Part shown: positions 16,776-24,975 of the stretch, one piece after another | Numbering within the stretch: the stretch's first letter is position 1 | Layout of the letters: every line of letters starts with the position of its first letter | NCBI GenBank assembly: GCA_017554335.1 | Contig: JAFZIO010000013.1 | Coordinates: 1-37,692, forward strand | Length of the DNA: 37,692 bases | Reading direction: 5' to 3' | Source of the DNA: Bacteroidales bacterium | GTDB taxonomy: Bacteria; Bacteroidota; Bacteroidia; Bacteroidales; UBA932 | Notes under the pieces: generated by a model | Told to the model about the DNA's origin: nothing | Seen by the model: only the letters and a program-made list of their open reading frames with translations | Database searches by the model: none | Translations under genes and position numbers: made by a program

Positions 16776-19196
16776 TCAGAAGTCAAAACCTATTGAGGCG
16801 GAAAGGGTCACACCCTTGGCATTGCACCACTGGAGGCCGATTTTAAAGGGGCCCACGATAGTCTGGCGGGCGTATTCAGTACCGACTGCGTAAACGAAGA
16901 AAGGATCGAACAGAAGTTTGTCTCCTAAACCTCCGATGTCGCAGTAGACGCCTGCCCGCAGCGTAATATAGTTCTTGCTCGCCACGCAGTAGCGCAAGTC
17001 AAGCTGGCCCGTCGCAACCAGGTCCCGGCATACGGTGTATCCGGTAGGATAGCCGAAGAACGGAATCTGATGCTCCGTGTAACGCCCCGGCATTATACCG
17101 CCCAAAGCCACCACGTGCCGTGGATTCATGTACCTCGTATCCACAGAATTCCAGCCACCGTAAACAGTCGGCTGTATGGTGAAGTTCCGGAAGGGAGTAA
17201 AAGCGGCCGAGAAACTGCCGACAAGCGACATGTAAGGCGTTACTGACCCGGACGGGACTTCGTGATTGAACGCCAGGTTGTAACTGTATCCATTGAAGAC
17301 ATAACGCGCATCCAGCACGAAGCCCATGCCTTTGGTTGGGAAATAAGCGTCGTTGAAAGTATCTAAGCGCAGGTTCCCGAATACGGACGCCCAGTAGCTC
17401 TTCATGTCCCAGAAGTTCGAGTACGATTCGAAGGTCAGGGCCTGCTGGAAGGGCATCATTTCGTACGAGACTCCGGTGCGGAAGCTTCCGTAGGTCATTC
17501 TGGAGTCTTCTATATACAGATCGAGTCCTGAGGAGTAGAAGCGGCTGTACATCGGCTCCCCGGAGTTGAGCATGCTGCTGTTCGTCATATGGTTGCGGAA
17601 GCGCACTCCAATCGTGGGTATGCCTATCATGGCGCGGTATGCCGCGTCGAGGTTCAGCGTGGGGTTGGTGCCCAGTTTCAGGTCCGTGGTAAAGCGGAAT
17701 CCGGAAAGCCGGCGTGTGCCTACGCCCATGCGTACGGAGGCGTAAACGGCCTCGTCAGTATCGGCGTGAATGCCGGCGGAGAGCTCGTTTACCTGCCCCT
17801 TCTGGCAGTCGAACACCAGTGTGTATGGCTCCCGGGCGCCTTCCAGGCGGTAGGTTACAGACTCGAATGCATTGGTGCCGTAGATGAAATTCATCAGGGT
17901 CTCGATATCTTTTTTGCCATACATGCCATCCTGCCTGTACATGCGCGGATGGATTATGTGCTCCTGCTCCCGGGGAGTTACCCCTTCGAAGCGTATGTCG
18001 CTCACACGCACCTTGGTGGTCGCTATGTTGACTGCCGTTCTGCGCGGATTGACGCTAAGCGGTGCAGCATCTTTGAAGCGTGCCGCAATGGCCTCGAACT
18101 CATCTTTATGGCTGAGGGCGTCCTGGTAGCCCTCTTCAAGAATGCCATCGACGCTCGCATCGTCGAACGACATCATGTTATAACTGCTCAGGCCGTGATG
18201 GACGTTCAGGTCCGGCATGTGCAGTGTACGGTCCAGCGTTGCGGCCCCCAGCAGGTTGATGGTCTGGAGTACCAGGTCAACGGGGGAGTTGAGCTCGTCC
18301 AGGCCCTGGCGGGTGTGCATCTCGGAGCCGATTATAATGTCAGCCCCCATCTCGCGGGCAATGTCCACGGGGTAGTTGTTCCGCATGCCGCCGTCCAGAA
18401 GGACCGCTCCGTCTGTACGTACAGCCCTGAAATAGAAGGGGATGGAAATCGTCGACCGGATGGCGTCGGAGATGTTTCCGGCAGTCCAGTATTTGGGCTT
18501 GAGCGTGTACATGTTGGTTGCCACGCTGGTGTACGGGCGGGGCAGGTCTGCAAAGCCCAGGCTGTCCTGGTATCCGACGCTTACGCTGCTTATCATGTTG
18601 CGTATGTTGAATCCGAAAAGCAGACCGTCGGGCATGCCTATTCCCATACGGGACATCGCTACCTGAAGCACGTCGCTGCTGGAGGTGCCGGACTGCTCTG
18701 CAAGCAGGTCTATCTGGTCCGACATCTCCTTGATCTTTTTGTCGCGCAGGTCCTCGTTATCGTAGTGGAAGGGGATATTCACGGCAAAGCGGTCGCGGGT
18801 TTTGCGCAGCCGGTAAGACAGGTAGTCGTTGGGAATCTTGTCCGACATCATCATCGGCCAGTCCACGTTGCGTACAATGGAATCAAGTTCCGCATGAGTG
18901 TAGCCCAGGGAATAGAGGCCGGAAATAAGGCCGCCCATGCTGGTGCCCACTACGGCATCTACAGGTATCCCGAGCTCTTCCATATAGCGGATGACGCCAA
19001 GATGTGCCAGGCCGCGTGCTCCACCTCCGGACAGCACCAGAACTACGGTAGGGCGTTGCCGGTGTATGGAATCGAGCCGTGCGCGGATCTGCGCAAAGGC
19101 TACGGAGTCGGCTTCGGGGCTGGCGCTGGGCAGAATCTGGGCCTGCGCCGTAGCCATGAGGCTCAGTGCAAGCAGAGCCGTCATCAATCGCTTCAT
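16776..19196 (-). CDS. Patatin-like phospholipase with C-terminal outer-membrane barrel
   Basis: I choose the ATG at 19196 (MKRLMTALLALSLMATAQAQ), which overlaps the radical SAM stop by 4 bp and gives a good signal peptide; an upstream in-frame start lies inside the neighbour. The 806-aa protein has the patatin catalytic set: oxyanion GGGARG at 57-62, nucleophile Ser86 in GTSMGG, and Asp268 in LDGG. After about residue 380 comes a POTRA-like section (VRVSDIRFEGV) and then a beta barrel of the Omp85/BamA type, ending in Phe (SASIGFDF). This is the layout of the PlpD group of type V secretion-like lipases. In Bacteroidetes such proteins are common and poorly characterised. Here it is coupled to a radical SAM enzyme, which is unusual. 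Confidence 0.9.
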   Translation of the reverse strand: MKRLMTALLALSLMATAQAQILPSASPEADSVAFAQIRARLDSIHRQRPTVVLVLSGGGARGLAHLGVIRYMEELGIPVDAVVGTSMGGLISGLYSLGYTHAELDSIVRNVDWPMMMSDKIPNDYLSYRLRKTRDRFAVNIPFHYDNEDLRDKKIKEMSDQIDLLAEQSGTSSSDVLQVAMSRMGIGMPDGLLFGFNIRNMISSVSVGYQDSLGFADLPRPYTSVATNMYTLKPKYWTAGNISDAIRSTISIPFYFRAVRTDGAVLLDGGMRNNYPVDIAREMGADIIIGSEMHTRQGLDELNSPVDLVLQTINLLGAATLDRTLHMPDLNVHHGLSSYNMMSFDDASVDGILEEGYQDALSHKDEFEAIAARFKDAAPLSVNPRRTAVNIATTKVRVSDIRFEGVTPREQEHIIHPRMYRQDGMYGKKDIETLMNFIYGTNAFESVTYRLEGAREPYTLVFDCQKGQVNELSAGIHADTDEAVYASVRMGVGTRRLSGFRFTTDLKLGTNPTLNLDAAYRAMIGIPTIGVRFRNHMTNSSMLNSGEPMYSRFYSSGLDLYIEDSRMTYGSFRTGVSYEMMPFQQALTFESYSNFWDMKSYWASVFGNLRLDTFNDAYFPTKGMGFVLDARYVFNGYSYNLAFNHEVPSGSVTPYMSLVGSFSAAFTPFRNFTIQPTVYGGWNSVDTRYMNPRHVVALGGIMPGRYTEHQIPFFGYPTGYTVCRDLVATGQLDLRYCVASKNYITLRAGVYCDIGGLGDKLLFDPFFVYAVGTEYARQTIVGPFKIGLQWCNAKGVTLSASIGFDF

Positions 19197-20263
19197 ATGC
19201 CCAGCCGCTCCAGATTGCACATTATCAGCTTGCCGTCGTCGTCACGCAGGTGCATGCCGTTGCCCTGGCACCACTTCCAGTATTTGCACTCCAGGCACTT
19301 GCCCTCGCGCAGGGGGGAGTGGTCGCGGAAGACGCCGAAGCGATTGTTCCAAACGTCCACGAAATCGTCCTTGTAGATGTTCCCCTGGTCGAACCGGGCG
19401 CGTATGCTGGTGCAGCCGGAGATGGCACCGTCTATGCGTACCGAGCCGACTGTGATGCCCGCCTGACAGCTGAAGAGGTGGTCGCGTACCTTGCCCTCAT
19501 AGGGCCCCAGGAAGCCTTCGCAGCCGTAGCTGGCGTGGATGCGGCACTCCTTGCGGGAGGCGTGTATGAAGTCCAGCAGCTGACGGTATTGCTCGTTGCT
19601 AAGCTGAAGTTCGGGGTCGGAGGCCGCACGCCCTACCGGGAAGACGGTAAACAGGCGCCAGCGGCGTACGCCGAGCGAAATCAGATACTCCTTGATCTCC
19701 GCCAGCTTGGGGAAGTTGCGCTGGTTTACGCAGGTCACCACGTCGAAGCCTATGCCCTTTTGCGAAGCCAGGCGCTTGATGGCCGCCGAAGCGTAAGAGA
19801 ACGAATCCGGCATGCCGCGCATCCAGTTGTGGTCTTCTTCCAGGCCGTCCAGGCTGATGGTGGCGGTACGCAGGCCGGCGCGAAGCAGCTTGTCCACCAT
19901 CTCGTTGCTCATCAGACGTCCGTTGGACACCATGCCCCAGGGGAATCCCAGGTCGCGTATGCGTGCGGCACATTCGGGAAGGTCTTCCCTCATAAGGGGC
20001 TCGCCTCCGGAAATAATGATGAGAATCTGTGACGGGTCCCACTCCTCTTTTATGCGGAGCAGCACTTTCTCGAAGTCGGCAAAGGGCATGTCCGGCTGCA
20101 GGGAAGAAACCTTGCAGTCGCTGCCGCAGTGCCGGCATTTCATGTTGCAGCGCAGGGTGCACTCCCAAAACAGTTGCATCAGGGGGTGGCTTTTGGCCTC
20201 CTCCTTAATGAAACTGCGGTTGACATCCAGCGCCAGGCGCTGGGCAAGAGTGAGGGACGGCAT
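19193..20263 (-). CDS. Radical SAM/SPASM enzyme of an rSAM/lipoprotein system
   Basis: The 356-aa protein has the radical SAM cluster motif C39-x3-C43-x2-C46 (CNMKCRHC), a GGEPLMR motif, and a C-terminal SPASM-like Cys set (C323, C326, C332, C349, with upstream Cys in SGCTS and FSCQAG) for extra Fe-S clusters. SPASM enzymes usually modify peptides. The gene begins 3 bp after the stop of a 66-aa lipoprotein gene. This pairing matches the Bacteroidetes rSAM/lipoprotein system described in TIGRFAM (TIGR04133 with TIGR04134), recalled from knowledge and not searched. The lipoprotein is the obvious candidate substrate. The stop overlaps the patatin start (ATGA), so all four genes of the operon are tightly linked. 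The modification itself is unknown. Confidence 0.88.
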   Translation of the reverse strand: MPSLTLAQRLALDVNRSFIKEEAKSHPLMQLFWECTLRCNMKCRHCGSDCKVSSLQPDMPFADFEKVLLRIKEEWDPSQILIIISGGEPLMREDLPECAARIRDLGFPWGMVSNGRLMSNEMVDKLLRAGLRTATISLDGLEEDHNWMRGMPDSFSYASAAIKRLASQKGIGFDVVTCVNQRNFPKLAEIKEYLISLGVRRWRLFTVFPVGRAASDPELQLSNEQYRQLLDFIHASRKECRIHASYGCEGFLGPYEGKVRDHLFSCQAGITVGSVRIDGAISGCTSIRARFDQGNIYKDDFVDVWNNRFGVFRDHSPLREGKCLECKYWKWCQGNGMHLRDDDGKLIMCNLERLGI

Positions 20264-20266
20264 TGC

Positions 20267-20467
20267 TTAGAGCAACTCTTCTGCGTCCACGGTTTCTCCT
20301 TCAGCCTCTGCTGCACCGTCGTTTGCCTTGGTAGTGGTCTCCTCAACTTCAGGAGCGGGGACGCCGTACTCAGGCTCGGGATAATCGATGGGTGCGGGAC
20401 CATAGCAGGCCGTAAAGACATTGAGGCCGAGAATGGCGAGCATCAGTTTGAAAAAACGTTTCTTCAT
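20267..20467 (-). CDS. Short lipoprotein, probable radical SAM partner
   Basis: The 66-aa protein has a lipoprotein signal (MKKRFFKLMLAILGLNVFTAC, Cys21). The mature part has only about 45 residues: directly after the Cys come YGPAP (22-26) and YGVPAP (34-39), joined by a Pro/Glu-rich linker, then an acidic tail. The Tyr-Gly-x-Pro motif right after the lipid Cys is what I recall for the radical SAM-associated lipoproteins of TIGR04134, though those I recall are longer and carry a beta domain. The tiny size, the repeat and the position 3 bp before the SPASM gene make it a likely modification substrate. A TATATTTG box sits 4 nt before the ATG, so the mRNA may be leaderless. Confidence 0.8.
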   Translation of the reverse strand: MKKRFFKLMLAILGLNVFTACYGPAPIDYPEPEYGVPAPEVEETTTKANDGAAEAEGETVDAEELL

Positions 20468-20471
20468 ATCG

Positions 20472-20479
20472 CAAATATA
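20472..20479 (-). promoter_or_regulatory. Promoter -7 box of the lipoprotein-rSAM operon
   Basis: The minus-strand box TATATTTG is followed by CGAT and then the ATG at 20467. Bacteroidetes start sites fall a few bases after this box, so transcription should begin at or next to the ATG. The box lies in the 30-bp gap after the cysS stop, so the operon is probably transcribed separately from cysS. Confidence 0.6.
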
Positions 20480-20497
20480 TGAAATTTTTCTAAAAAA

Positions 20498-22027
20498 CTA
20501 CTCCAGAGTCCACTCAACTCCGTCCTTGGTATCCTTTACCTGGATGCCGAGGGCCTTCAGGGAGTCGCGGATGTGGTCCGACGTGGCCCAGTCCTTGGCG
20601 GCCTTGGCGGCGGCGCGCTGCTCCAGCACCATGCCCATCAGGCCGTCGATTATCTTGCCTGCGCCGTCACTTCCGGCAGCAGCTTCGTCCTTGAGCCCCA
20701 GTACGCCGAAGACTATGTCGCCGAAGAGCTGGCAGAGGGTCTGCAGGTCGCCGGCCCCCAGCTTCACGCTTCCGGCCTTGGCGGAGTTGATAAGGCGCAC
20801 GGCCTCAGAGATATGGGCCAGCGCCATAGGGGTGTTCATATCGTCGCAGAGGGCGTCGTAGATGCCGTCGAAAACGGCACGCACCTCGGCGGATTCGGCA
20901 GGGCAGCTGTCGGGCGCCACGCCGAAGGTCTCTTCTCCGTAGGCATATACGGGCGCCTTGCGGCCGGCCATGGCGTAGAGGTCCTTGGCCGCCTGCATCA
21001 CGCGGGAGAGACCCTTCTCGGCAGCCAGGAGGGCGTCGTTGGAGAAGTCCAGCGTGCCGCGGTAGTGGGCCTGAAGGATGAAGAAGCGCACGGTCATGGG
21101 GCTGTAGGCGCGTTCCAGCTTGGGGTGGTCGCCGCTGAAGAGCTGAGGCAGGGTGATGAAGTTGCCGAGGCTCTTGCCCATCTTCTGGCCGTTGATGGTG
21201 ATCATGTTGTTGTGCACCCAGTAATGCACGCCCTGCGTGTGCCTGCAGGCCACGTTCTGGGCGATTTCGCACTCGTGGTGCGGGAACATCAGGTCCATTC
21301 CGCCGCCGTGGATGTCGAACTCGTTGCCGAGGTACTTCTCTCCCATGACGGAGCACTCCAGGTGCCAGCCGGGGAAGCCTTCGCCCCAGGGGGACGGCCA
21401 GCGCATTATGTGCTCCGGCTCCGCCTTCTTCCAGAGGGCGAAGTCGTACGGGGCGCGTTTGTCGCTCTGCCCGTCGAGGCTTCGGGTGCCCTCCAGCGTG
21501 TCGTCAAGATTGCGGCCGCTGAGCACGCCGTAGTGGTGGTCCTGGTTGTACTTCTGGACGTCGAAGTAGATGCTGCCGTTGCTCTCGTAGGCGTAGCCGG
21601 CGGCGAGTATCTTCTTGACCGCCTCGATCTGCTCCACTATGTGGCCGCTGGCACGCGGTTCGATGGAGGGCGGCGCCACGTTGAGCTGCCGCATCGCCTC
21701 GTGGTAGCGGAGGGTGTATGCCTGCACCACCTCCATGGGCTCAAGCTGCTCCAGGCGTGCCTTCTTGGCGATTTTGTCCTCCCCCTCGTCGGCATCGTGC
21801 TCCAGATGGCCTACGTCGGTGATGTTGCGCACGTAGCGCACCTTGTAGCCGAGGTGCCTTAGCAGCTTGCTGAGCACGTCGTACGTTACGCCGGGGCGCG
21901 CATGCCCGAGGTGGGCATCGCCGTATACGGTAGGGCCGCAGACATACATGCCGACGTGCCCTTCATGGACCGGTTTAAAAAGTTCCTTGCTCCTGGTGAG
22001 CGTATTTGTGAGATATAGAGCTTTCAT
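20498..22027 (-). CDS. cysS: Cysteine--tRNA ligase
   Basis: The start is at 22027 ([17 protein letters not shown]); a longer frame to 22078 would add residues not found in the family. The 509-aa class I synthetase has the zinc Cys30 in YVCGPTVYG, the HIGH-type motif HLGH at 39-42, WHLECSVMG and [13 protein letters not shown] zinc and substrate motifs, and KMGKS at 282-286 for the KMSKS loop. It charges tRNA-Cys. A TATCTTTG box ends 8 nt before the ATG and faces a divergent box for the gene on the right. Confidence 0.97.
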   Translation of the reverse strand: MKALYLTNTLTRSKELFKPVHEGHVGMYVCGPTVYGDAHLGHARPGVTYDVLSKLLRHLGYKVRYVRNITDVGHLEHDADEGEDKIAKKARLEQLEPMEVVQAYTLRYHEAMRQLNVAPPSIEPRASGHIVEQIEAVKKILAAGYAYESNGSIYFDVQKYNQDHHYGVLSGRNLDDTLEGTRSLDGQSDKRAPYDFALWKKAEPEHIMRWPSPWGEGFPGWHLECSVMGEKYLGNEFDIHGGGMDLMFPHHECEIAQNVACRHTQGVHYWVHNNMITINGQKMGKSLGNFITLPQLFSGDHPKLERAYSPMTVRFFILQAHYRGTLDFSNDALLAAEKGLSRVMQAAKDLYAMAGRKAPVYAYGEETFGVAPDSCPAESAEVRAVFDGIYDALCDDMNTPMALAHISEAVRLINSAKAGSVKLGAGDLQTLCQLFGDIVFGVLGLKDEAAAGSDGAGKIIDGLMGMVLEQRAAAKAAKDWATSDHIRDSLKALGIQVKDTKDGVEWTLE

Positions 22028-22035
22028 ATAGACTA

Positions 22036-22062
22036 CAAAGATAGAAAAAAGAGTTATATTTG
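22036..22062. promoter_or_regulatory. Compact divergent promoter pair, cysS and Big2 lipoprotein
   Basis: On the minus strand TATCTTTG (22043 down to 22036) serves cysS; on the plus strand TATATTTG (22055-22062) serves the lipoprotein gene. Only 11 bp separate the two boxes, so both polymerases could hardly bind at once. The cysS start would be nearly leaderless; the plus transcript would begin near 22068. Confidence 0.55.
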
Positions 22063-22067
22063 TGAAT

Positions 22068-22127
22068 ATGAAATTCATTCAGTTGGAATTTTGGGCGGTT
22101 TGCCCGGTGGAACTTGTCCTGCGATGA
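22068..22127 (+). CDS. Possible 19-aa leader peptide
   Basis: The ATG lies 5 nt after the TATATTTG box, so it would be the first codon of the plus-strand transcript. The frame encodes [19 protein letters not shown] and ends in TGA that overlaps the ATG of the lipoprotein gene (ATGA at 22124). That arrangement would allow coupled translation. It could also be chance in a short leader; there is no comparative evidence. Confidence 0.3.
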   Translation: MKFIQLEFWAVCPVELVLR

Positions 22128-23494
22128 AACGTGTCTTGAGCATACTGGCAGCGTTGTGCTTCCTGGCCTCCTGCGGGCCAGAAATAGATCCCATAAGGCC
22201 AAAGGATAATCCAGAAATTCCCACTCCGGAACCGGAGCCGGAGCCCGAACCAGAGCCTGAGCCGGAAAAGGAACCGGTACTGCAGTTTACCTCTATCTGG
22301 GAAGACCTTTTCAAAGGTGAAAGCACTTCCGCCGCTTGTGCTGTTACGGACGGAGAGCCCGGAAAAGACTACAAGGTCCTGTACACCTCTTCCGATGTTT
22401 CAGTAGCCACCGTATCTGATGAGGGCAAGGTAACGGCGCTCAAAGCCGGCACGGCCCGTATTACTGCAAAAATAGTCGGGACCGAAGCCATGGCGTACCG
22501 CGACTACCATGTGATGGACCTTTCACAGCTCAAGCAGGCGTACAGCAGCGACCTGGTGATGGTGAAAGGCCATACGATCTACTACAAGGCCGTAATGCAG
22601 TCCTGGGACTTTTTCGACGACTATTTCTACGTATGCCAGGTCTGCGGATCGCCGCACACGCTGACTTACACCCGCAAACCCGTTTACGAACAGAACCCGC
22701 AGGACTACATGCACCTTAAATATTACGGCCACGGCGACAACATGTTCGTGGAACGGGCAAGCGACGGCGATTATCTGTGGACCTCCAACTACGGCACCCT
22801 GGAGTCCGGAGAGACCAACCGCTATTCCGAGTCCCAGGTGATCTCCAGGATAAAGTTCTCTCCGAACAAGACGGTGTTGCCCGAAGACAGCAGCTTCAAC
22901 TGCGTGATACCGGGTATGAAGCGCCTCATAGCGGCCTACGACGCAGACAACGGCAACGTGGGCATCTGGTGCCGCGACGCAAGCGGCGTAGCCTGGTTCT
23001 ACGTGTATCCGATGGAGGACATCAAGGCGTTGCAGGCGGAGAGCATACAACTCAGCTTCAGCCGTACCTACGGTAACCCAAAGGTAACCGACAGGCCTAC
23101 GGTTTACGCCCGAAACCTGTCAAAGCTTACGCCCCTTTTCAAGTTCCAGATGCCCTTGAAAAACGTACCTCAGGGCTACGACTACCACCACAACAAGATT
23201 TACTTCATGCGCGGCGACGGCGCTGAACTGGAAGAGCGCGAGGCCGGCACGAACAAGAACTGGGCGCGTGTGTACTACATTAGTCCCCAGACCGCGAAAA
23301 CGCTTGTTCAGGTGGATCTGCCGTGGGTGGACAACGTTTCCCTGTTGAAATCGGAGAACATTACGGACCTCGGCTATTTTGAGCCCGAAGGCATCAAGCT
23401 CAAGGACGGATATATATACATTGGCTTTGCCAGCAAAGACGCCGGCAGCTCCCCGGAGCGCAGGGTAAACATCTTCAAGTACAAACAGCAGTAA
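22124..23494 (+). CDS. Lipoprotein with Big2 Ig-like domain and propeller-like C-terminus
   Basis: I start at 22124 ([17 protein letters not shown], Cys17), which gives a clear lipoprotein signal; an upstream TTG frame does not. After the Cys comes a Glu-Pro repeat linker (about 35-52), typical of a spacer that lifts a domain off the surface. A Big2-type domain follows (about 60-125: YTSSDVSVATVSDEGKVTAL, GTARITAK). The remaining 330 residues are rich in aromatic short strands (YMHLKYYGHGDNMFVE, YLWTSNYGT, EPEGIKLKDGYIYIGFAS) and resemble bacteriocin-type helveticin J or teichoic-acid-related propellers. I cannot assign a function. It is a single-gene transcription unit. Confidence 0.75.
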   Translation: MKRVLSILAALCFLASCGPEIDPIRPKDNPEIPTPEPEPEPEPEPEPEKEPVLQFTSIWEDLFKGESTSAACAVTDGEPGKDYKVLYTSSDVSVATVSDEGKVTALKAGTARITAKIVGTEAMAYRDYHVMDLSQLKQAYSSDLVMVKGHTIYYKAVMQSWDFFDDYFYVCQVCGSPHTLTYTRKPVYEQNPQDYMHLKYYGHGDNMFVERASDGDYLWTSNYGTLESGETNRYSESQVISRIKFSPNKTVLPEDSSFNCVIPGMKRLIAAYDADNGNVGIWCRDASGVAWFYVYPMEDIKALQAESIQLSFSRTYGNPKVTDRPTVYARNLSKLTPLFKFQMPLKNVPQGYDYHHNKIYFMRGDGAELEEREAGTNKNWARVYYISPQTAKTLVQVDLPWVDNVSLLKSENITDLGYFEPEGIKLKDGYIYIGFASKDAGSSPERRVNIFKYKQQ

Positions 23495-23561
23495 CGAAAT
23501 CCTCGTAGCCACCGTGCCGGGGATGCTGCTGTACCGGGCCTTTATCCGGGAACGTTTTTGC

Positions 23562-23624
23562 CTGTTTTGTTCCCAAAAGCCGCTAATTATTAGATTCTGG
23601 AACAAACGGGGCTGTTTTGTTCCC
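23562..23624. terminator. Convergent-gene terminator region with repeated CTGTTTTGTTCCC
   Basis: Between the convergent stops at 23494 and 23628, GGAACAAA pairs with TTTTGTTCC in a hairpin at 23599-23623. CTGTTTTGTTCCC occurs twice, at 23562-23574 and 23612-23624. An imperfect pairing of GGGAAC near 23548 with GTTCCC at 23569 makes a second hairpin. Together they probably stop transcription from both sides. Confidence 0.5.
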
Positions 23625-23627
23625 GCT

Positions 23628-24377
23628 TTATCTGATTACAAGTTCCACCGGGCAATGGTCGGAGCCGTATATTTCGTTGTGAATTTCGGTAGACTCTATG
23701 CGGGGCGCCAGGTCGTTGGACACCAGAAAGTAGTCGATACGCCAGCCGACGTTGCGCTCGCGGGCCGCCATGCGGTAGGACCACCAGGAGTATTTTGCCT
23801 CGTCCGGATGCTGGAAGCGCCAGGAGTCGGTAAATCCGGCGGCAAGCAGTTCCGTCATTTTGGCCCGCTCCTCGTCGGAAAAACCGGCGTTGAGATGGTT
23901 GGTGTCGGGGTTCTTGAGGTCGATTTCTTCGTGCGCCACGTTCATGTCGCCGCAGACTATCACTCCCTTGTGCTCCTTGAGGCCGCAGAGGTACTCGCGG
24001 AAGGCGTCCTCCCACTGCATACGGTACGGCAGGCGCCTCAGACCGTCCTGGGAATTGGGCGTATACACGTTCACCAGGTAGAACTCAGGCATGTCAAGAG
24101 TAATCACGCGCCCCTCGGTCTCATGTTCGGGAATGCCTATGCCGGTGGTAACACGCAGCGGTTCCTCGCGGCTGTAAATGCAGGTTCCGGAATAGCCTTT
24201 CTTCTCTGCATAATTCCAATAAGAAGTGTAACCGAGGAATTCCAGGTCTATCTGCCCAGCTTGCAGCTTGGTCTCCTGAATGCAAAAGAAATCGGCGTCA
24301 AGTTCCGTGAAAATATCCGCGAAGCCCTTGCCTGCCACAGCCCGCAGGCCGTTAACGTTCCAACTGATGAATTTCAT
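23628..24377 (-). CDS. xth: Exodeoxyribonuclease III
   Basis: The start is at 24377 (MKFISWNVNGLRA); the frame runs further up but has no conserved residues there. The 249-aa protein has the full AP-endonuclease set: NVNGLRA, the metal Glu in CIQETKL, the Tyr in VNVYTPNS, GDMNVAHEEIDL, the NVGWRIDYFLVS strand, and the closing SDHCPVEL with the catalytic Asp-His. It removes abasic sites and 3' blocks in base excision repair. A TATATTTG box lies 6 nt before the ATG and faces the promoter of the transporter gene. Confidence 0.95.
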   Translation of the reverse strand: MKFISWNVNGLRAVAGKGFADIFTELDADFFCIQETKLQAGQIDLEFLGYTSYWNYAEKKGYSGTCIYSREEPLRVTTGIGIPEHETEGRVITLDMPEFYLVNVYTPNSQDGLRRLPYRMQWEDAFREYLCGLKEHKGVIVCGDMNVAHEEIDLKNPDTNHLNAGFSDEERAKMTELLAAGFTDSWRFQHPDEAKYSWWSYRMAARERNVGWRIDYFLVSNDLAPRIESTEIHNEIYGSDHCPVELVIR

Positions 24378-24383
24378 ATACTG

Positions 24384-24413
24384 CAAATATAGTCTAATTT
24401 TTCTGTATCTTTG
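24384..24413. promoter_or_regulatory. Divergent promoters, xth and chromate-type transporter
   Basis: On the minus strand TATATTTG (24391 down to 24384) stands 6 nt before the xth ATG; on the plus strand TATCTTTG (24406-24413) stands 7 nt before the ATG at 24421. The whole region between the two start codons is only 43 bp. Both mRNAs should be leaderless or nearly so. Confidence 0.6.
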
Positions 24414-24420
24414 CTGAAGT

Positions 24421-24975
24421 ATGGGAAGAGACAAGGTATCACTCTGGCAGATTTTCGCCGTGTTCGCCAAGATAGGGGCGTTCACGATAGGCGGAGGCTA
24501 TGCCATGATACCAATAATCCAGCGGGAGATGTCCCGGCGCGGCTGGATCTCCGACGACGAGCTGCCGGACATCGTGGCCCTGAGCCAGAGCGCCCCCGGA
24601 GTGATGGCGGTGAACATATCCATCTTCGCCGGATACCGCCTGCGCGGCATTCCAGGCAGCATTGCGGCCACGCTCGGCAGCATCACGCCGTCGTTCCTGA
24701 TTATCCTGGCAATCGCCATGTTTTTCTCCGCCTTCCGCGACAACCCCTGGGTGGAACGGGCGTTCAAGGGCATCAGGCCCGTGGTGATTTCTCTCATCCT
24801 CGTTCCCATGGTCAACATGGCCCGCAAGGCATGCACCTCATGGTGGAAGTGGGCTCTGGCAGTGGCGTCGCTGGTGCTGGTCGCTTTCCTTAATGTGTCG
24901 CCTATCTACATCCTGCTGGTGGTCATCATAATGGGCTTCAGCGTAACTTATTACAGCGGACGATGGAAGCGGTGA
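24421..24975 (+). CDS. Chromate transporter family protein, first half
   Basis: The 184-aa protein is one half-size unit of the CHR family (PF02417). It opens with the family motif FAVFAKIGAFTIGGGYAMIPIIQREM, followed by DDELPDIVALSQSAPGVMAVNISIFAGYRLRG and about five membrane helices. Full-length ChrA is about 400 aa; here the two halves are separate genes overlapping by 13 bp, the usual short-chain pair that works as a heterodimer. Chromate export is known for some members; the real substrate in gut Bacteroidales is not established. Confidence 0.88.
   Translation: MGRDKVSLWQIFAVFAKIGAFTIGGGYAMIPIIQREMSRRGWISDDELPDIVALSQSAPGVMAVNISIFAGYRLRGIPGSIAATLGSITPSFLIILAIAMFFSAFRDNPWVERAFKGIRPVVISLILVPMVNMARKACTSWWKWALAVASLVLVAFLNVSPIYILLVVIIMGFSVTYYSGRWKR

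Noticed and set aside
17589-19376. A 595-codon open frame opposite the patatin and radical SAM genes
   Set aside because: It crosses two well-supported genes on the other strand and shows no signal peptide or known motif. Long antisense frames are expected from the GC-rich codon use of the real genes.
21170-21184. KMGKS in cysteinyl-tRNA synthetase as a defective KMSKS loop
   Set aside because: The change of Ser to Gly at this place is common in class I synthetases, and the rest of the active site is intact.
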